In this document: piece after piece, positions 8,738-18,096 of the stretch
Layout of the letters: each line of letters opens with the position of its first letter
Position numbering within the stretch: position 1 is the stretch's first letter
The notes under the pieces: generated by a model
The model's input: only the letters and a program-made list of their open reading frames with translations
What the model was told of the DNA's origin: nothing
The model's database searches: none
DNA from: Janthinobacterium saanense
GTDB lineage: Bacteria; Pseudomonadota; Gammaproteobacteria; Burkholderiales; Burkholderiaceae_D
Length of the DNA: 64,000 bases
Assembly: GCF_014200675.1 (NCBI RefSeq)
Contig: NZ_JACHCI010000007.1
Coordinates: 124,001-188,000, forward strand
Direction: 5' to 3'
Program-made: the position numbers and the translations under genes

Positions 8738-10005
8738 GCGCGCCACTGCGGGAGGGGTATAAGCAGACTGAGGTGGGAGTGATTCCGGAGGATTGGGAAA
8801 GTGGCACCATCAAATCACTTGCGGCCTCAGTTAGCAACGCTATTGTTGGCGGGCCGTTTGGTTCTGATCTCGTATCGCGTGATTATGTGGACGATGGTGT
8901 GCCGGTCATCCGAGGACAGAATATGGGACGGCGTTGGCTTAAAGGCCCTTACGTTTTTGTGACAGACAAAAAGGCAGCCTCCCTTGAAGCAAATCTGGCG
9001 CGTCCAGGTGACGTATTATTTACGCAGCGAGGTACATTAGGACAGGTCAGCATCGTTCCTGATATACCTTTCCGCCGATATCTTGTTTCACAGAGCCAAA
9101 TGAAAGTCACGCTGAATAGCAAGATCGCTGACTCAAAATTTCTCCTATGTTGGTTTGTTAGTGAGCGTGGACAAGAGACCATTCGACTCAATACTATTCA
9201 GACGGGTGTGCCCCATATTAACCTTGGTATTTTGCGTGGCTTAACTGTACCTATTCCACCTATACGCGAACAAGAAGCCATCGCAGAGGCGTTAAACGAC
9301 GTGGATGCACTTATCGAATCACTGGAACAACTGATCATAAAGAAGCGTCACCTCAAACAAGGCACCATGCAGGAATTGCTTACCGGGAAAAAGCGTTTAC
9401 CAGGATTTAGCAGCAAGTGGGAAGTAAAACTATTGGATACCATATCTGAAATCCGCAGCGGGGGTACACCAAGCACTAACCAAGCTGAATTTTGGGATGG
9501 CAATGTTCTATGGTGCACTCCGACCGATATTACCGCTCTCAAAGGATTTAAATACTTAACGCATACATCAAGAACGATTAGCGACCGAGGCTTAAAGTGT
9601 AGTTCTGCGGAATTAATTCCTGCGGGCTCTATTCTGATGACATCACGAGCCACAATTGGTGAGTGTGCAATCAATGTAGTTCCAGTAGCAACCAATCAGG
9701 GCTTTAAGAACTTTACTCCATTCCAAAACACTGACGGTGATTTCTTATATTATCTTCTACAGACAAAAAAACAGGAATTTATTAGTCTTTGTGGCGGCAG
9801 TACTTTTTTGGAAATAGGCAAGAATAAACTGGCATCTTTTGAAATAGAATTACCAAAAGAGAAAAGCGAACAAACCGCCATCGCCACCGTCCTCTCCGAC
9901 ATGGACACCGGGATTGCTGAACTTGAAGCACAACTCGCCAAAACCCGCACCCTCAAACAAGGCATGATGAACGAACTACTGACAGGAAAGATACGATTGA
10001 AATGA
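8734..10005 (+). CDS. hsdS: Type I restriction-modification system, specificity (S) subunit
   Basis: Recognises the bipartite target sequence for the M and R subunits. The 423-residue protein has two target-recognition domains, about residues 20-185 (from VGVIPEDWESGTI) and 225-390 (from FSSKWEVKLLDTI). Each is followed by a helical spacer with the same closing phrase: LKQGTMQELLTGKKRL near 207-222 and LKQGMMNELLTGKIRL at the C-terminus. This internal duplication is typical of full-length HsdS and lets target domains recombine. The target-domain DNA is more AT-rich than the flanking operon genes, as expected for swapped domains. It overlaps both neighbours by 4 bases. Confidence 0.95.
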   Translation: MSAPLREGYKQTEVGVIPEDWESGTIKSLAASVSNAIVGGPFGSDLVSRDYVDDGVPVIRGQNMGRRWLKGPYVFVTDKKAASLEANLARPGDVLFTQRGTLGQVSIVPDIPFRRYLVSQSQMKVTLNSKIADSKFLLCWFVSERGQETIRLNTIQTGVPHINLGILRGLTVPIPPIREQEAIAEALNDVDALIESLEQLIIKKRHLKQGTMQELLTGKKRLPGFSSKWEVKLLDTISEIRSGGTPSTNQAEFWDGNVLWCTPTDITALKGFKYLTHTSRTISDRGLKCSSAELIPAGSILMTSRATIGECAINVVPVATNQGFKNFTPFQNTDGDFLYYLLQTKKQEFISLCGGSTFLEIGKNKLASFEIELPKEKSEQTAIATVLSDMDTGIAELEAQLAKTRTLKQGMMNELLTGKIRLK

Positions 10006-13000
10006 CCACAGGCCAGCCAGAACGCACTACGCAAGACCGCGTCGTCAACCTGTTCCGTGATGAGCTGGGCTATCGGACGCTCGGTAACTGGAGTGGCCGC
10101 GCGAACAACAGCAACGTCGAAGTCGGGTTGCTGACAGCCTGGCTGGCCAAACGCGGCTACAGTGCGGCGCAGATCGCGCGGGCACTCGACCGTCTGCAGG
10201 CCGAAGCGGGTAATGCCAACCGTAAGCTCTACGACAACAACAAGGCCGTGTATAGCCTGCTGCATTATGGCGTGCAGGTGCAGGCGGCTGTGGAAGAGAA
10301 CAGTGAAACGATCTGGCTGGTCGATTGGAATGATGCAGAGCAAAACGACTTCGCCATCGCCGAAGAGGTCACGCTGCATGGCAGCCACGAACGGCGGCCT
10401 GATATCGTTATTTACGTCAACGGCATTGCCGTTGGTGTGCTGGAACTGAAGAATAGTCGCGCCGACATAGGAGAAGGCATACGGCAAAGTCTGTCCAATC
10501 AGCAAGCGGACTTCAATGCATGGTTCTTCAGCACTGTGCAGTTCATTTTCGCCGGTAATGATTCCCAGGGACTGAAATACGGAACGATCAAGACACAGGA
10601 GAAATATTTTCTGAGCTGGAAGGAAGATGAGACGGACAATAGCCGTTTCAAGCTCGACAAATACTTGCTGAAGATGTGCGACAAAACGCGTCTGATCGAA
10701 TTGATGCACGACTTCGTGCTGTTTGACGGTGGCATCAAGAAGCTGCCCCGCGCGCATCAGTACTTCGGCATCAAGGCGGCGCAAGAGTACGTGCAGCGCC
10801 GCGAGGGCGGCATCATCTGGCATACGCAAGGTAGCGGCAAGAGCATCGTGATGGTCTTGCTGGCCAAATGGATACTCGAAAACAAACCCCATGCCCGTGT
10901 GGTGATCGTCACCGACCGCGATGAACTGGACAAGCAGATCGAAAGCGTTTTCATTGCTGCCGGTTACCCGATGACCCGCGCCAGCAGTGGACGCAATCTG
11001 ATGTCCAAGCTCAACCAGGCTACGCCGCGCTTGCTGTGTTCCCTAGTACATAAGTTCGGAAGGAAGGGAGTCGACGACTTCGAACAATTCATCAAGGATC
11101 TGCAAGCCCAGCCTTGCCCAGTTGTCGGTGAAATTTTTGTCTTCGTCGATGAATGCCATCGTACACAAAGCGGCAAGTTGCACCGCACAATGAAGGCATT
11201 GATGCCCGAGGCAGTATTTGTCGGCTTTACCGGCACCCCTCTGCTCAAGCAGGACAAACAGACCAGTTTGGAAGTATTCGGCCGCTACATTCATACCTAC
11301 AAATTCAGTGAGGCGGTCGAAGATAAAGTGGTGCTTGACCTCCTGTATGAAGCGCGCGATATCGACCAGCGCCTTGGCTCCGTCAAAAAGATCGATGCAT
11401 GGTTCGATGCCCATACAAAAAACTTGAACGACTGGCAAAAAGCCGCCCTGCGTGAGCAATGGGGCACGATGCAGAAAGTATTGAGCTCAAAGTCGCGCAT
11501 GCATCGGGTCGTGGCTGACATCGTATTTGACTTTAGCGACAAGCCCAGTCTGTCCAATCAGCGCGGCAACGCCATCCTCGTCGCCTCCAGCATTTACGAA
11601 GCCTGCAAGTATTTCGAGCTGTTCCAGGGTACGCCCTTCAAAGGAAAATGCGCGGTCGTTACTTCCTATAACCCGCAGACACAGGACATTACGCTGGAAG
11701 AAACGGGTGCCGATACCGAGACAGCCAAGCAGTTCATCTACAACATTTACACGGCATTGCTACAAGACGTGGCGGCGCTACCTGGAAAATCCAAAACAGA
11801 AAGCTACGAAGACCATGCCAAGATGTTGTTCAAGGAACAGCCAGCGAATATGCGCCTGTTGGTGGTGGTCGATAAGCTCTTGACTGGCTTCGACGCACCA
11901 AGCTGCACCTATCTCTACATCGACAAAAGCATGCAAGACCACGGCTTGTTTCAGGCAATCTGCCGTACCAACCGGCTTGATGGTGAAAACAAGGACTTCG
12001 GTTACATCGTCGACTACAAGGATTTGTTCAAGAAAGTGGAAAATGTCATTGCCGTGTACACGTCCGAACTGGACAACAGTGCTGGCGGCGCCAGCCCTGA
12101 AGTGTTGCTGCAAGATCGCCTTGTCAAGGGCCGCGAGCGCCTGGACAATGCATTGGAAGCAATCGCGCTGCTGTGCGAACCGGTGGCTCCGCCACAAGGC
12201 GAGCTTGAACACATACATTACTTCTGCGGCAATACCGAAATCGCAGGCGACTTGAAGGCACATGAAACGCAACGCGTTGCATTCTACAAAGCAATGGTGG
12301 CATTGGTTCGGGCCTATGCGAATATCTCGGATGACCTGGCCAGTGCCGGGTACAGCGACGTTGGTATCGAACGCATCAAACTGGCCATTGACCGCTATCT
12401 GAAGCTACGCGAGACCATCCGTAATGCGTCCGGTGAAAAGTTGGACACAAAAGCCTATGAAGCCGATATGCGCCACCTGATCGATACCTATATCGAAGCA
12501 AGCGAGCCAAGAACGATTTCCCCATTCGATAATATGTCACTGCTGGAATTGATCGTGAAAACCGGTATAGCGAACGCGATCAATAGCCTGCCGGCTGGAC
12601 TCAAGGGTAGCAAGGAAGCAGTCGCCGAAACCATCGAAAATAATGTCCGCAGCAAGATCATCAAGGAACACCTGAACGATCCAATCTATTACGCAAAGAT
12701 GTCGGCCCTGCTCGATGAAATCATCGCCGCGCGCAAGGCCAAAGCAGTTGAGTACGAGAAATACCTACAGCGGGTCGCAGAACTGGCCAAGCGCGTTGAG
12801 GCGGGGCAAGCGGATGACACTCCCGTGCAACTGAATACGCGAGGACGGCGTGCCTTGTACAACCTACTACAACAAGAGGCAGCTGGTACTTTTGAAGCGG
12901 CAGAATCAGCGGCGTACTATAACGGTGCTGAAGCAAACAGTGTACTGACACTGGCTATCAAAATTGATGAAGAAGTCAAACGGGTGCGCCCCGATGGCTG

Positions 13001-13115
13001 GCGTGGCGTTCAAACCAAGGAAAACGTCATCAAAGCTACTTTGTACGGGATTTTGCATGATGTGGACAAAGTCGAACGCATTTTCCCCACCCTTCGACAG
13101 CACCAGGAATATTAA
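10002..13115 (+). CDS. hsdR: Type I restriction endonuclease, R (motor/nuclease) subunit
   Basis: ATP-dependent translocase and nuclease of the complex. The 1037-residue protein has an N-terminal PD-(D/E)XK nuclease domain (PDIVIYVNGIAVGVLELK, with Asp 134, Glu 148, Lys 150). Two RecA-like helicase domains follow, with Walker A GSGKS at 277-281 and the Walker B box DECH at 383-386. A C-terminal helical region after about 700 should contact HsdM. All key residues are present, so the enzyme looks active. It overlaps hsdS by ATGA and is followed after 5 bases by the metallopeptidase gene. Confidence 0.96.
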   Translation: MTTGQPERTTQDRVVNLFRDELGYRTLGNWSGRANNSNVEVGLLTAWLAKRGYSAAQIARALDRLQAEAGNANRKLYDNNKAVYSLLHYGVQVQAAVEENSETIWLVDWNDAEQNDFAIAEEVTLHGSHERRPDIVIYVNGIAVGVLELKNSRADIGEGIRQSLSNQQADFNAWFFSTVQFIFAGNDSQGLKYGTIKTQEKYFLSWKEDETDNSRFKLDKYLLKMCDKTRLIELMHDFVLFDGGIKKLPRAHQYFGIKAAQEYVQRREGGIIWHTQGSGKSIVMVLLAKWILENKPHARVVIVTDRDELDKQIESVFIAAGYPMTRASSGRNLMSKLNQATPRLLCSLVHKFGRKGVDDFEQFIKDLQAQPCPVVGEIFVFVDECHRTQSGKLHRTMKALMPEAVFVGFTGTPLLKQDKQTSLEVFGRYIHTYKFSEAVEDKVVLDLLYEARDIDQRLGSVKKIDAWFDAHTKNLNDWQKAALREQWGTMQKVLSSKSRMHRVVADIVFDFSDKPSLSNQRGNAILVASSIYEACKYFELFQGTPFKGKCAVVTSYNPQTQDITLEETGADTETAKQFIYNIYTALLQDVAALPGKSKTESYEDHAKMLFKEQPANMRLLVVVDKLLTGFDAPSCTYLYIDKSMQDHGLFQAICRTNRLDGENKDFGYIVDYKDLFKKVENVIAVYTSELDNSAGGASPEVLLQDRLVKGRERLDNALEAIALLCEPVAPPQGELEHIHYFCGNTEIAGDLKAHETQRVAFYKAMVALVRAYANISDDLASAGYSDVGIERIKLAIDRYLKLRETIRNASGEKLDTKAYEADMRHLIDTYIEASEPRTISPFDNMSLLELIVKTGIANAINSLPAGLKGSKEAVAETIENNVRSKIIKEHLNDPIYYAKMSALLDEIIAARKAKAVEYEKYLQRVAELAKRVEAGQADDTPVQLNTRGRRALYNLLQQEAAGTFEAAESAAYYNGAEANSVLTLAIKIDEEVKRVRPDGWRGVQTKENVIKATLYGILHDVDKVERIFPTLRQHQEY

Positions 13116-13120
13116 TTTAT

Positions 13121-13831
13121 ATGCAATTTATGCTGGGCGATATCACTGTTGATGTCATACAGAAGGATATCAAGAACCTCCACCTGAGCGTTCATCCACC
13201 TGCTGGAAAGGTGCGCATCTCCACGCCCATGCGCATGGACCTCGACACCATTCGTGTATTTACCATCAGCAAGTTGGCATGGATCAAAAGCCAGCAAAAA
13301 AAATTGCGGGAGCAGGAAAGGGAAACGCCCCGGGAATACCTGGAACGGGAAAGCCATTATGTTTGGGGCAAGCGTTATCTGCTTAAGTTAGTCGAAAAAG
13401 ACGCTGCTCCCAACGTTGAACTCAAGCATAACAAGCTGGTTTTGCAGTTAAGGCCTGCGGCAAACCAGGCGAAAAGGCAGGAGGTACTAGACGCATGGTA
13501 TCGCGAGCAACTGAAAGAAGTCGTTCCGCACCTGATTGCCAAGTGGGAAAAAATCATAGGCGTGAAGACTGGGAAGTTCTTCGTGCAGAAGATGAAAACC
13601 AAATGGGGCAGTTGCAGCCCCGTTAAAAAGAATATCCGCATCAACACCGACCTGGCCAAAAAACCGTTGCAGTGCCTAGAATACATAGTGGCACATGAGC
13701 TTACGCATTTACGGGAGCGTAGCCATAATGAACACTTCACTGCACTCATGGATGCCCATATGCCTCAGTGGCGACAGTATCGCGAAATGCTCAATAAGCT
13801 ACCGCTTACGTATCAACAATGGGACTATTGA
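13121..13831 (+). CDS. YgjP-like (DUF45/WLM) zinc metallopeptidase at the end of the restriction operon
   Basis: A 236-residue protein of the YgjP/SprT-like group. The zinc-binding HELTH sits near residues 191-195, and SHNEHF after it supplies a third His. KWGSC near 162-166 is the second family hallmark. There is no signal peptide, so it acts in the cytoplasm. It starts 5 bases after hsdR with no promoter between, so it is part of the cassette. Genes of this family recur beside hsdR; a direct role in the restriction complex is not established. A two-way terminator follows 56 bases past its stop. Confidence 0.88.
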   Translation: MQFMLGDITVDVIQKDIKNLHLSVHPPAGKVRISTPMRMDLDTIRVFTISKLAWIKSQQKKLREQERETPREYLERESHYVWGKRYLLKLVEKDAAPNVELKHNKLVLQLRPAANQAKRQEVLDAWYREQLKEVVPHLIAKWEKIIGVKTGKFFVQKMKTKWGSCSPVKKNIRINTDLAKKPLQCLEYIVAHELTHLRERSHNEHFTALMDAHMPQWRQYREMLNKLPLTYQQWDY

Positions 13832-13881
13832 TGCAGGAGCGATCTTCATACCTGACAAATACGTCAACAAATGCGCAAAAC

Positions 13882-13918
13882 AAAAAACCCGCTAACTTTT
13901 ACAAGTTAGCGGGCTTTT
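13882..13918. terminator. Bidirectional intrinsic terminator
   Basis: Ten-base arms (cccgctaact at 13888-13897, complement at 13904-13913) enclose a 6-base loop. A-run on the left and T-run on the right let it stop transcription from the restriction operon (plus) and from the tRNA gene (minus). Confidence 0.9.
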
Positions 13919-13928
13919 TGATGAAACT

Positions 13929-14004
13929 TGGTGCCGCTTGCCGGAATCGAACTGGCGACCTTTTCATTACGAATGAACTGCTCTACCAACTGAGCTAAAG
14001 CGGC
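13929..14004 (-). tRNA. tRNA-Thr (anticodon CGT)
   Basis: The 76-base gene folds as a cloverleaf on the minus strand. The acceptor is GCCGCTT/AAGCGGC, D stem GCTC/GAGC, and the anticodon loop TTCGTAA carries CGT at 13969-13971, reading ACG codons. The T loop is TTCGATT, and the 3' CCA is encoded (13929-13931). The 27-43 pair is G/A, as in E. coli tRNA-Thr(CGT). The T stem GCCAG/CCGGC contains one A/C mismatch. The restriction cassette abuts the 3' end side of this gene. Confidence 0.96.
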
Positions 14005-14115
14005 GAAGACCCGTATTCTACAAACAATGCACAAAATTTGCTAGAGTCAACGCGATCTTTTTTCGTTTTTCTGGGTGGCAGGTAGCAACTCCGCCCAACA
14101 TCGTGCAAAACGTCC

Positions 14116-15117
14116 TTATTCTGCGTGATAGGCGGTCACGCGGGCCACTTCGTCTTTCGAACCGAGGAACACCGGCACGCGCTGGTGCAGCTTGTGCGGG
14201 GCGATGTCCATGATGCGCTGCTTGCCGTCGGTGGCGGCGCCGCCGGCTTGTTCTACGATGAAGGCCATCGGGTTCGCTTCGTACATCAGACGCAGCTTGC
14301 CTGGCATCGAGGTGTCGCGCAGGTCGGCCGGGTACATGAAGATGCCGCCGCGGTTCAGGATGCGGTGCACGTCGGCCACCATCGAGGCGATCCAGCGCAT
14401 ATTGAAGTTGCTGCCGCGCGGGCCCGTGTCGCCGGCCAGCAGTTCGTCGACGTAGCGTTTCACCGGTGGATGCCAATGGCGCGCGTTCGACATGTTGATG
14501 GCGAATTCCTTCGTCGTCGGCGGAATCTGCATATTGCTTTGCGTGAGTACCCACGAACCCATCTCGCGGTCCAGGGTGAAGCAGTTCACGCCATTGCCGA
14601 AGGTCAGCACCAGCATGGTTTGCGGGCCGTACACGGCGTAGCCAGCGGCCACTTGCTTGGCGCCTGCCTGCATGAAGTCCTGCTCGCTCGGTTCACCCAT
14701 GCCTTCCGGCGCTTTCAGAACGGAGAAAATGGTGCCGATCGAGACGTTGACATCGATGTTCGACGAGCCATCCAATGGGTCGAACAGCAGCATGTATTCG
14801 CCTTTGGGATAGCGGTTCGGGATCGGGTGGATCGATTCCATTTCTTCCGACGCCATGGCCGCCAGGTGGCCGCCCCATTCGTTCGCTTCCAGCAGGATTT
14901 CATTGGAGATGATGTCCAGCTTTTTCTGTACTTCGCCCTGCACGTTTTCCGTGTCGGCCGTGCCCAGCACTTCGCCCAGGGCGCCCTTGCTGACGGAATG
15001 GCTGATGGTCTTGCAGGCGCGCGCGACGACTTCGATCAGCAGGCGCAGTTCGGCCGGGATGCTGTTGTTCGAGCGCTGCTCTTCAACCAGGTATTGCGTA
15101 AGACTGATGCGTTTCAT
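14116..15117 (-). CDS. fbp: Fructose-1,6-bisphosphatase, class 1
   Basis: Hydrolyses fructose 1,6-bisphosphate to fructose 6-phosphate in gluconeogenesis and in the Calvin-type pathway where present. The 333-residue protein is of usual family length. The metal-binding and catalytic box [11 protein letters not shown] is near residues 111-121, with Glu-rich ASEEME before it, and a C-terminal GGAATDG loop. The start is supported by AAAGGGG upstream. It stands alone between the tRNA and the repeat hairpin before pepN. The family is AMP-inhibited in many bacteria. Confidence 0.96.
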   Translation of the reverse strand: MKRISLTQYLVEEQRSNNSIPAELRLLIEVVARACKTISHSVSKGALGEVLGTADTENVQGEVQKKLDIISNEILLEANEWGGHLAAMASEEMESIHPIPNRYPKGEYMLLFDPLDGSSNIDVNVSIGTIFSVLKAPEGMGEPSEQDFMQAGAKQVAAGYAVYGPQTMLVLTFGNGVNCFTLDREMGSWVLTQSNMQIPPTTKEFAINMSNARHWHPPVKRYVDELLAGDTGPRGSNFNMRWIASMVADVHRILNRGGIFMYPADLRDTSMPGKLRLMYEANPMAFIVEQAGGAATDGKQRIMDIAPHKLHQRVPVFLGSKDEVARVTAYHAE

Positions 15118-15168
15118 GAAACCCCTTTGGTTTAGTGTTTATTTTTTGCGTAACCCAAGGCAAATGCT

Positions 15169-15195
15169 GGGGTCAGACCCGAAGGGTCTGACCCC
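15169..15195. repeat. GGGGTCAGACCC hairpin repeat, second copy
   Basis: Perfect 12-base arms (15169-15180 and 15184-15195) enclose a 3-base loop. The arm sequence is the same as in the katE terminator at 1890-1920. It lies 21 bases past the pepN stop and upstream of fbp. Here no T run follows on the minus strand, so it may fold in mRNA without acting as an efficient terminator. Confidence 0.8.
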
Positions 15196-15215
15196 GTAAT
15201 CAGCCGTCGGTTGAA

Positions 15216-17870
15216 TTAATTTGCCAATGCCTTGCTGACCACTTCCCGCACGTCATTCGACAGGCTGGCCTGGCCGGCGACTTTTTCCAGCGCCGTCCGC
15301 ATATGGTTTTGCAGGGCCGGCACGTAACGGCGCCAGCGGTCCATGGAGCGCGCCAGGCGGGCGGCTACTTGCGGGTTCAGGGCGTCGAGCGCGATCACCT
15401 GCTCGGCCCAGTAGGCGTAGCCGCTGCCATCTGGCGCGTGGAATTGCGATGGGTTGCCATTGGTGAAATTGAAGATCAGGCTGCGCGCGCGGTTAGGATT
15501 TTTCAAGGTGAAGGCGCTGTGCGTCATCAGCTTGCGCACGCCATCCACGTTGGTGGTCGGTGCAGCTGCCTGCATGGCGAACCACTTGTCGATCACCAGC
15601 GCTTCGTTTTCAAAGTCGGCATAGAAGCTGGCCAGCGCCGCTTGCGCGTGGCTGGCCGAACCGGAATGTATCAGAGCGCCCAAGGCGGCTGCGCGGTCGG
15701 TCATATTGCCGGCGCTGTCGAACTGCTGCTGCGCCAATACCAGTTCGGCTGCTTCGGGCGCGATCAGCAGATAGGACAAGGCCAGGTTCTTCAGCGCGCG
15801 CTTGCCGGCCGACAGGGCGTCGGGGCTGTATTCGCCCGGCGTCTGGTTGGCGTGGTATTGCGCGAGTAATTCCGGCTTCAGGGCCGCTGCCAGGGTGCGG
15901 CGCATGAACTGACGGGCCGCGTGGATCGCTTGCGGATCGACGTGGGCCAAACGTTCGGCGATGATGGTCTCGGACGGCAAAATCAAGGCCAGTTCGCGGA
16001 AGGCCGCATCCAACGTCTCGTCGGCCAGCAGCGCGCGCTGCGCTTCGATAAAGGTCTCGTCCAGTTCCAGCGTTTCTCCGGTAGCCACGGCAGCCGTCAG
16101 TTTCAGCAAACGCTCCATCGCCAGGCGCTGGCCTGCTTCCCAGCGGTTGACTGGGTCGCTGTCGTGGCGGAACAGATGCAGCAGTTCGGCATCGCTGTAA
16201 TCGTATTCCAGCACCACGGGCGCCGAGAAATCGCGCAGCAGCGATGGCACCGGCGCTTCGTCCACGCCCGTGAAACGGAAGGTTTGCGAGGCCTGCGTCA
16301 ATTCCAGCACGATGCTGGTGGCGCCGTCAGCATCCACACCCTCCACCTGCAGCGGCAGGTCGCGGCCATCCTGGCCCAGCAAGCCCACCGTGACGGGGAT
16401 ATGGAAAGGCAGTTTTTCTGCCTGGCCTGGCGTGGCGGGGCAGCTTTGCGTGAGGGTCAAGCTAAACGTCTTGCTGGCAGCGTCGTACTGGGTGGAAGCT
16501 CTCAGCACCGGCGTGCCGGCCTGGCTGTACCAGCGCTCGAACTGGCTGAAGTCGCGGCCATTCGCGTCGGCCATGGCGGCGCGGAAATCGTCGCACTGCA
16601 CGGCCTGGCCATCATGCCGCTCGAAGTACAGGTCCATGCCCTTGCGGAAACCATCGCGGCCCACCAGGGTCTGGTACATGCGTACCACTTCCGCGCCTTT
16701 TTCGTAGATCGTCACCGTATAAAAATTATTGATCTCGACAAAGGAATCGGGACGCACCGGGTGCGCCATCGGGCCCGCGTCTTCGGGGAATTGCGCCTGG
16801 CGCAAGGTGCGCACCTGGTCGATACGCGTGACGGCGCGGCCGGTGTCCGTGCCTATCATGTCGGCCGAGAATTCCTGGTCGCGAAATACCGTCAAGCCTT
16901 CTTTCAGCGACAGCTGGAACCAGTCGCGGCACGTCACGCGGTTGCCGGTCCAGTTGTGGAAGTATTCATGGCCCACCACCGCTTCGATGCCTGCGTAATC
17001 GACGTCGGTTGCCACGCGCGAATTGGCCAGCACATACTTGGTGTTGAAGATGTTCAGGCCCTTGTTTTCCATCGCGCCCATATTGAAGTCGCCCACGGCG
17101 ACGATCATGAAGCGGTCCAGGTCCAGCTCCAGGCCGAAACGCTCTTCATCCCAGGCGATGCTGTTCTTCAGCGACTGCATGGCGTAATCGGTCTTGTCGA
17201 GATTGCCGTCTTCCACCCACACTTGCAGCAGTACTTCGCGGCCCGACTTCAGGCTGTAGCGCTCTTCCTGGCAGACCAGGCGGGCGGCAACCAGCGCGAA
17301 CAGGTAGGATGGCTTCTTGAACGGGTCTTCCCATTTGGCGTAATGACGGCCATCGCCGAGGTCGCCCTCTTCGATCAGATTACCGTTCGACAGCAGCACC
17401 GGGTATTGTTCCTTGTCGGCACGCAACATGACGGTGTATTTCGCCATCACGTCCGGGCGGTCCGGGAAGAAAGTAATGCGGCGGAAACCTTCCGCTTCGC
17501 ATTGCGTGAAGAAATTATGGTTAGACACGTACAGGCCGGACAGCGAGGTATTGTCTTGCGGCGACAGCACAGTTTCGATGTCGAGCTGCACCTCGTCGGG
17601 CGCTTTCGGTATCGTCAGGCTGCTGGCTGTTAACTTGTACTGCGATGGCTTCAATACCTTGCCGTTCAGGCGCACTTGCACCAGTTCGATATGTTCGCCG
17701 TGCAATTCGATGCTGCGGCTCTTGCTGGCCGGGTTGTGGCGCATGCTGATACGGCTCGCCACTATCGTACGGGCGGGGTCGAGATCAAAACCAAGTTCGA
17801 CACTGTCGACCAGGAAGCTGGGCGGCGTGTAGTCTTTGCGATAAATCGTCTGAGGGCTGTCTGTGCGCAT
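15216..17870 (-). CDS. pepN: Aminopeptidase N (M1 family)
   Basis: Zinc aminopeptidase that trims N-terminal residues from peptides in the cytoplasm. The 884-residue protein carries the substrate-binding GAMEN motif (VGDFNMGAMENKGLN, about 262) and the zinc site HEYFHNWTGN (about 298) with the distal Glu in SLKEGLTVFRDQEF. The C-terminal half is a long helical domain as in E. coli PepN (870 residues). No signal peptide is present. It reads toward fbp with the repeat hairpin between them. Confidence 0.96.
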   Translation of the reverse strand: MRTDSPQTIYRKDYTPPSFLVDSVELGFDLDPARTIVASRISMRHNPASKSRSIELHGEHIELVQVRLNGKVLKPSQYKLTASSLTIPKAPDEVQLDIETVLSPQDNTSLSGLYVSNHNFFTQCEAEGFRRITFFPDRPDVMAKYTVMLRADKEQYPVLLSNGNLIEEGDLGDGRHYAKWEDPFKKPSYLFALVAARLVCQEERYSLKSGREVLLQVWVEDGNLDKTDYAMQSLKNSIAWDEERFGLELDLDRFMIVAVGDFNMGAMENKGLNIFNTKYVLANSRVATDVDYAGIEAVVGHEYFHNWTGNRVTCRDWFQLSLKEGLTVFRDQEFSADMIGTDTGRAVTRIDQVRTLRQAQFPEDAGPMAHPVRPDSFVEINNFYTVTIYEKGAEVVRMYQTLVGRDGFRKGMDLYFERHDGQAVQCDDFRAAMADANGRDFSQFERWYSQAGTPVLRASTQYDAASKTFSLTLTQSCPATPGQAEKLPFHIPVTVGLLGQDGRDLPLQVEGVDADGATSIVLELTQASQTFRFTGVDEAPVPSLLRDFSAPVVLEYDYSDAELLHLFRHDSDPVNRWEAGQRLAMERLLKLTAAVATGETLELDETFIEAQRALLADETLDAAFRELALILPSETIIAERLAHVDPQAIHAARQFMRRTLAAALKPELLAQYHANQTPGEYSPDALSAGKRALKNLALSYLLIAPEAAELVLAQQQFDSAGNMTDRAAALGALIHSGSASHAQAALASFYADFENEALVIDKWFAMQAAAPTTNVDGVRKLMTHSAFTLKNPNRARSLIFNFTNGNPSQFHAPDGSGYAYWAEQVIALDALNPQVAARLARSMDRWRRYVPALQNHMRTALEKVAGQASLSNDVREVVSKALAN

Positions 17871-18096
17871 AGGGATTTGAGTGGGAGCGGGGGGCGAAGC
17901 CCTATTTTACCAATACCAGCCCGCCAGTGCCTGATTCGCAGGCAATTCCAGCGGCTAACTTGAGATTTGCTTACCCCAGTACATACCGGGTAACAATCTG
18001 TAATAATGAATGGCAATGGAATGGCGTAGTCTTACACTACAAGTCGATGAATTGCGTCTACTAATGTATTGCATCTTTTGTGTAGGAGATCATGCA

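Noticed and set aside
9350-9997. The repeated LKQG...LLTGK coding segments in hsdS as a mobile repeat
   Set aside because: They are the normal internal duplication of full-length HsdS proteins, diverged at the DNA level.
5490-13831. The restriction cassette as part of a prophage, because of the KilA-N domain
   Set aside because: No integrase, repressor, structural or lysis gene is present; all five genes belong to one restriction operon.
15921-17633. A 570-codon plus-strand frame opposite pepN
   Set aside because: The GAMEN and HEXXH motifs of pepN on the other strand settle the coding direction.
17971-17993. TTACCC and GGGTAA inverted repeat before the lipoprotein gene as an operator
   Set aside because: Six-base arms are short enough to occur by chance, and no regulator or clear promoter boxes support it.
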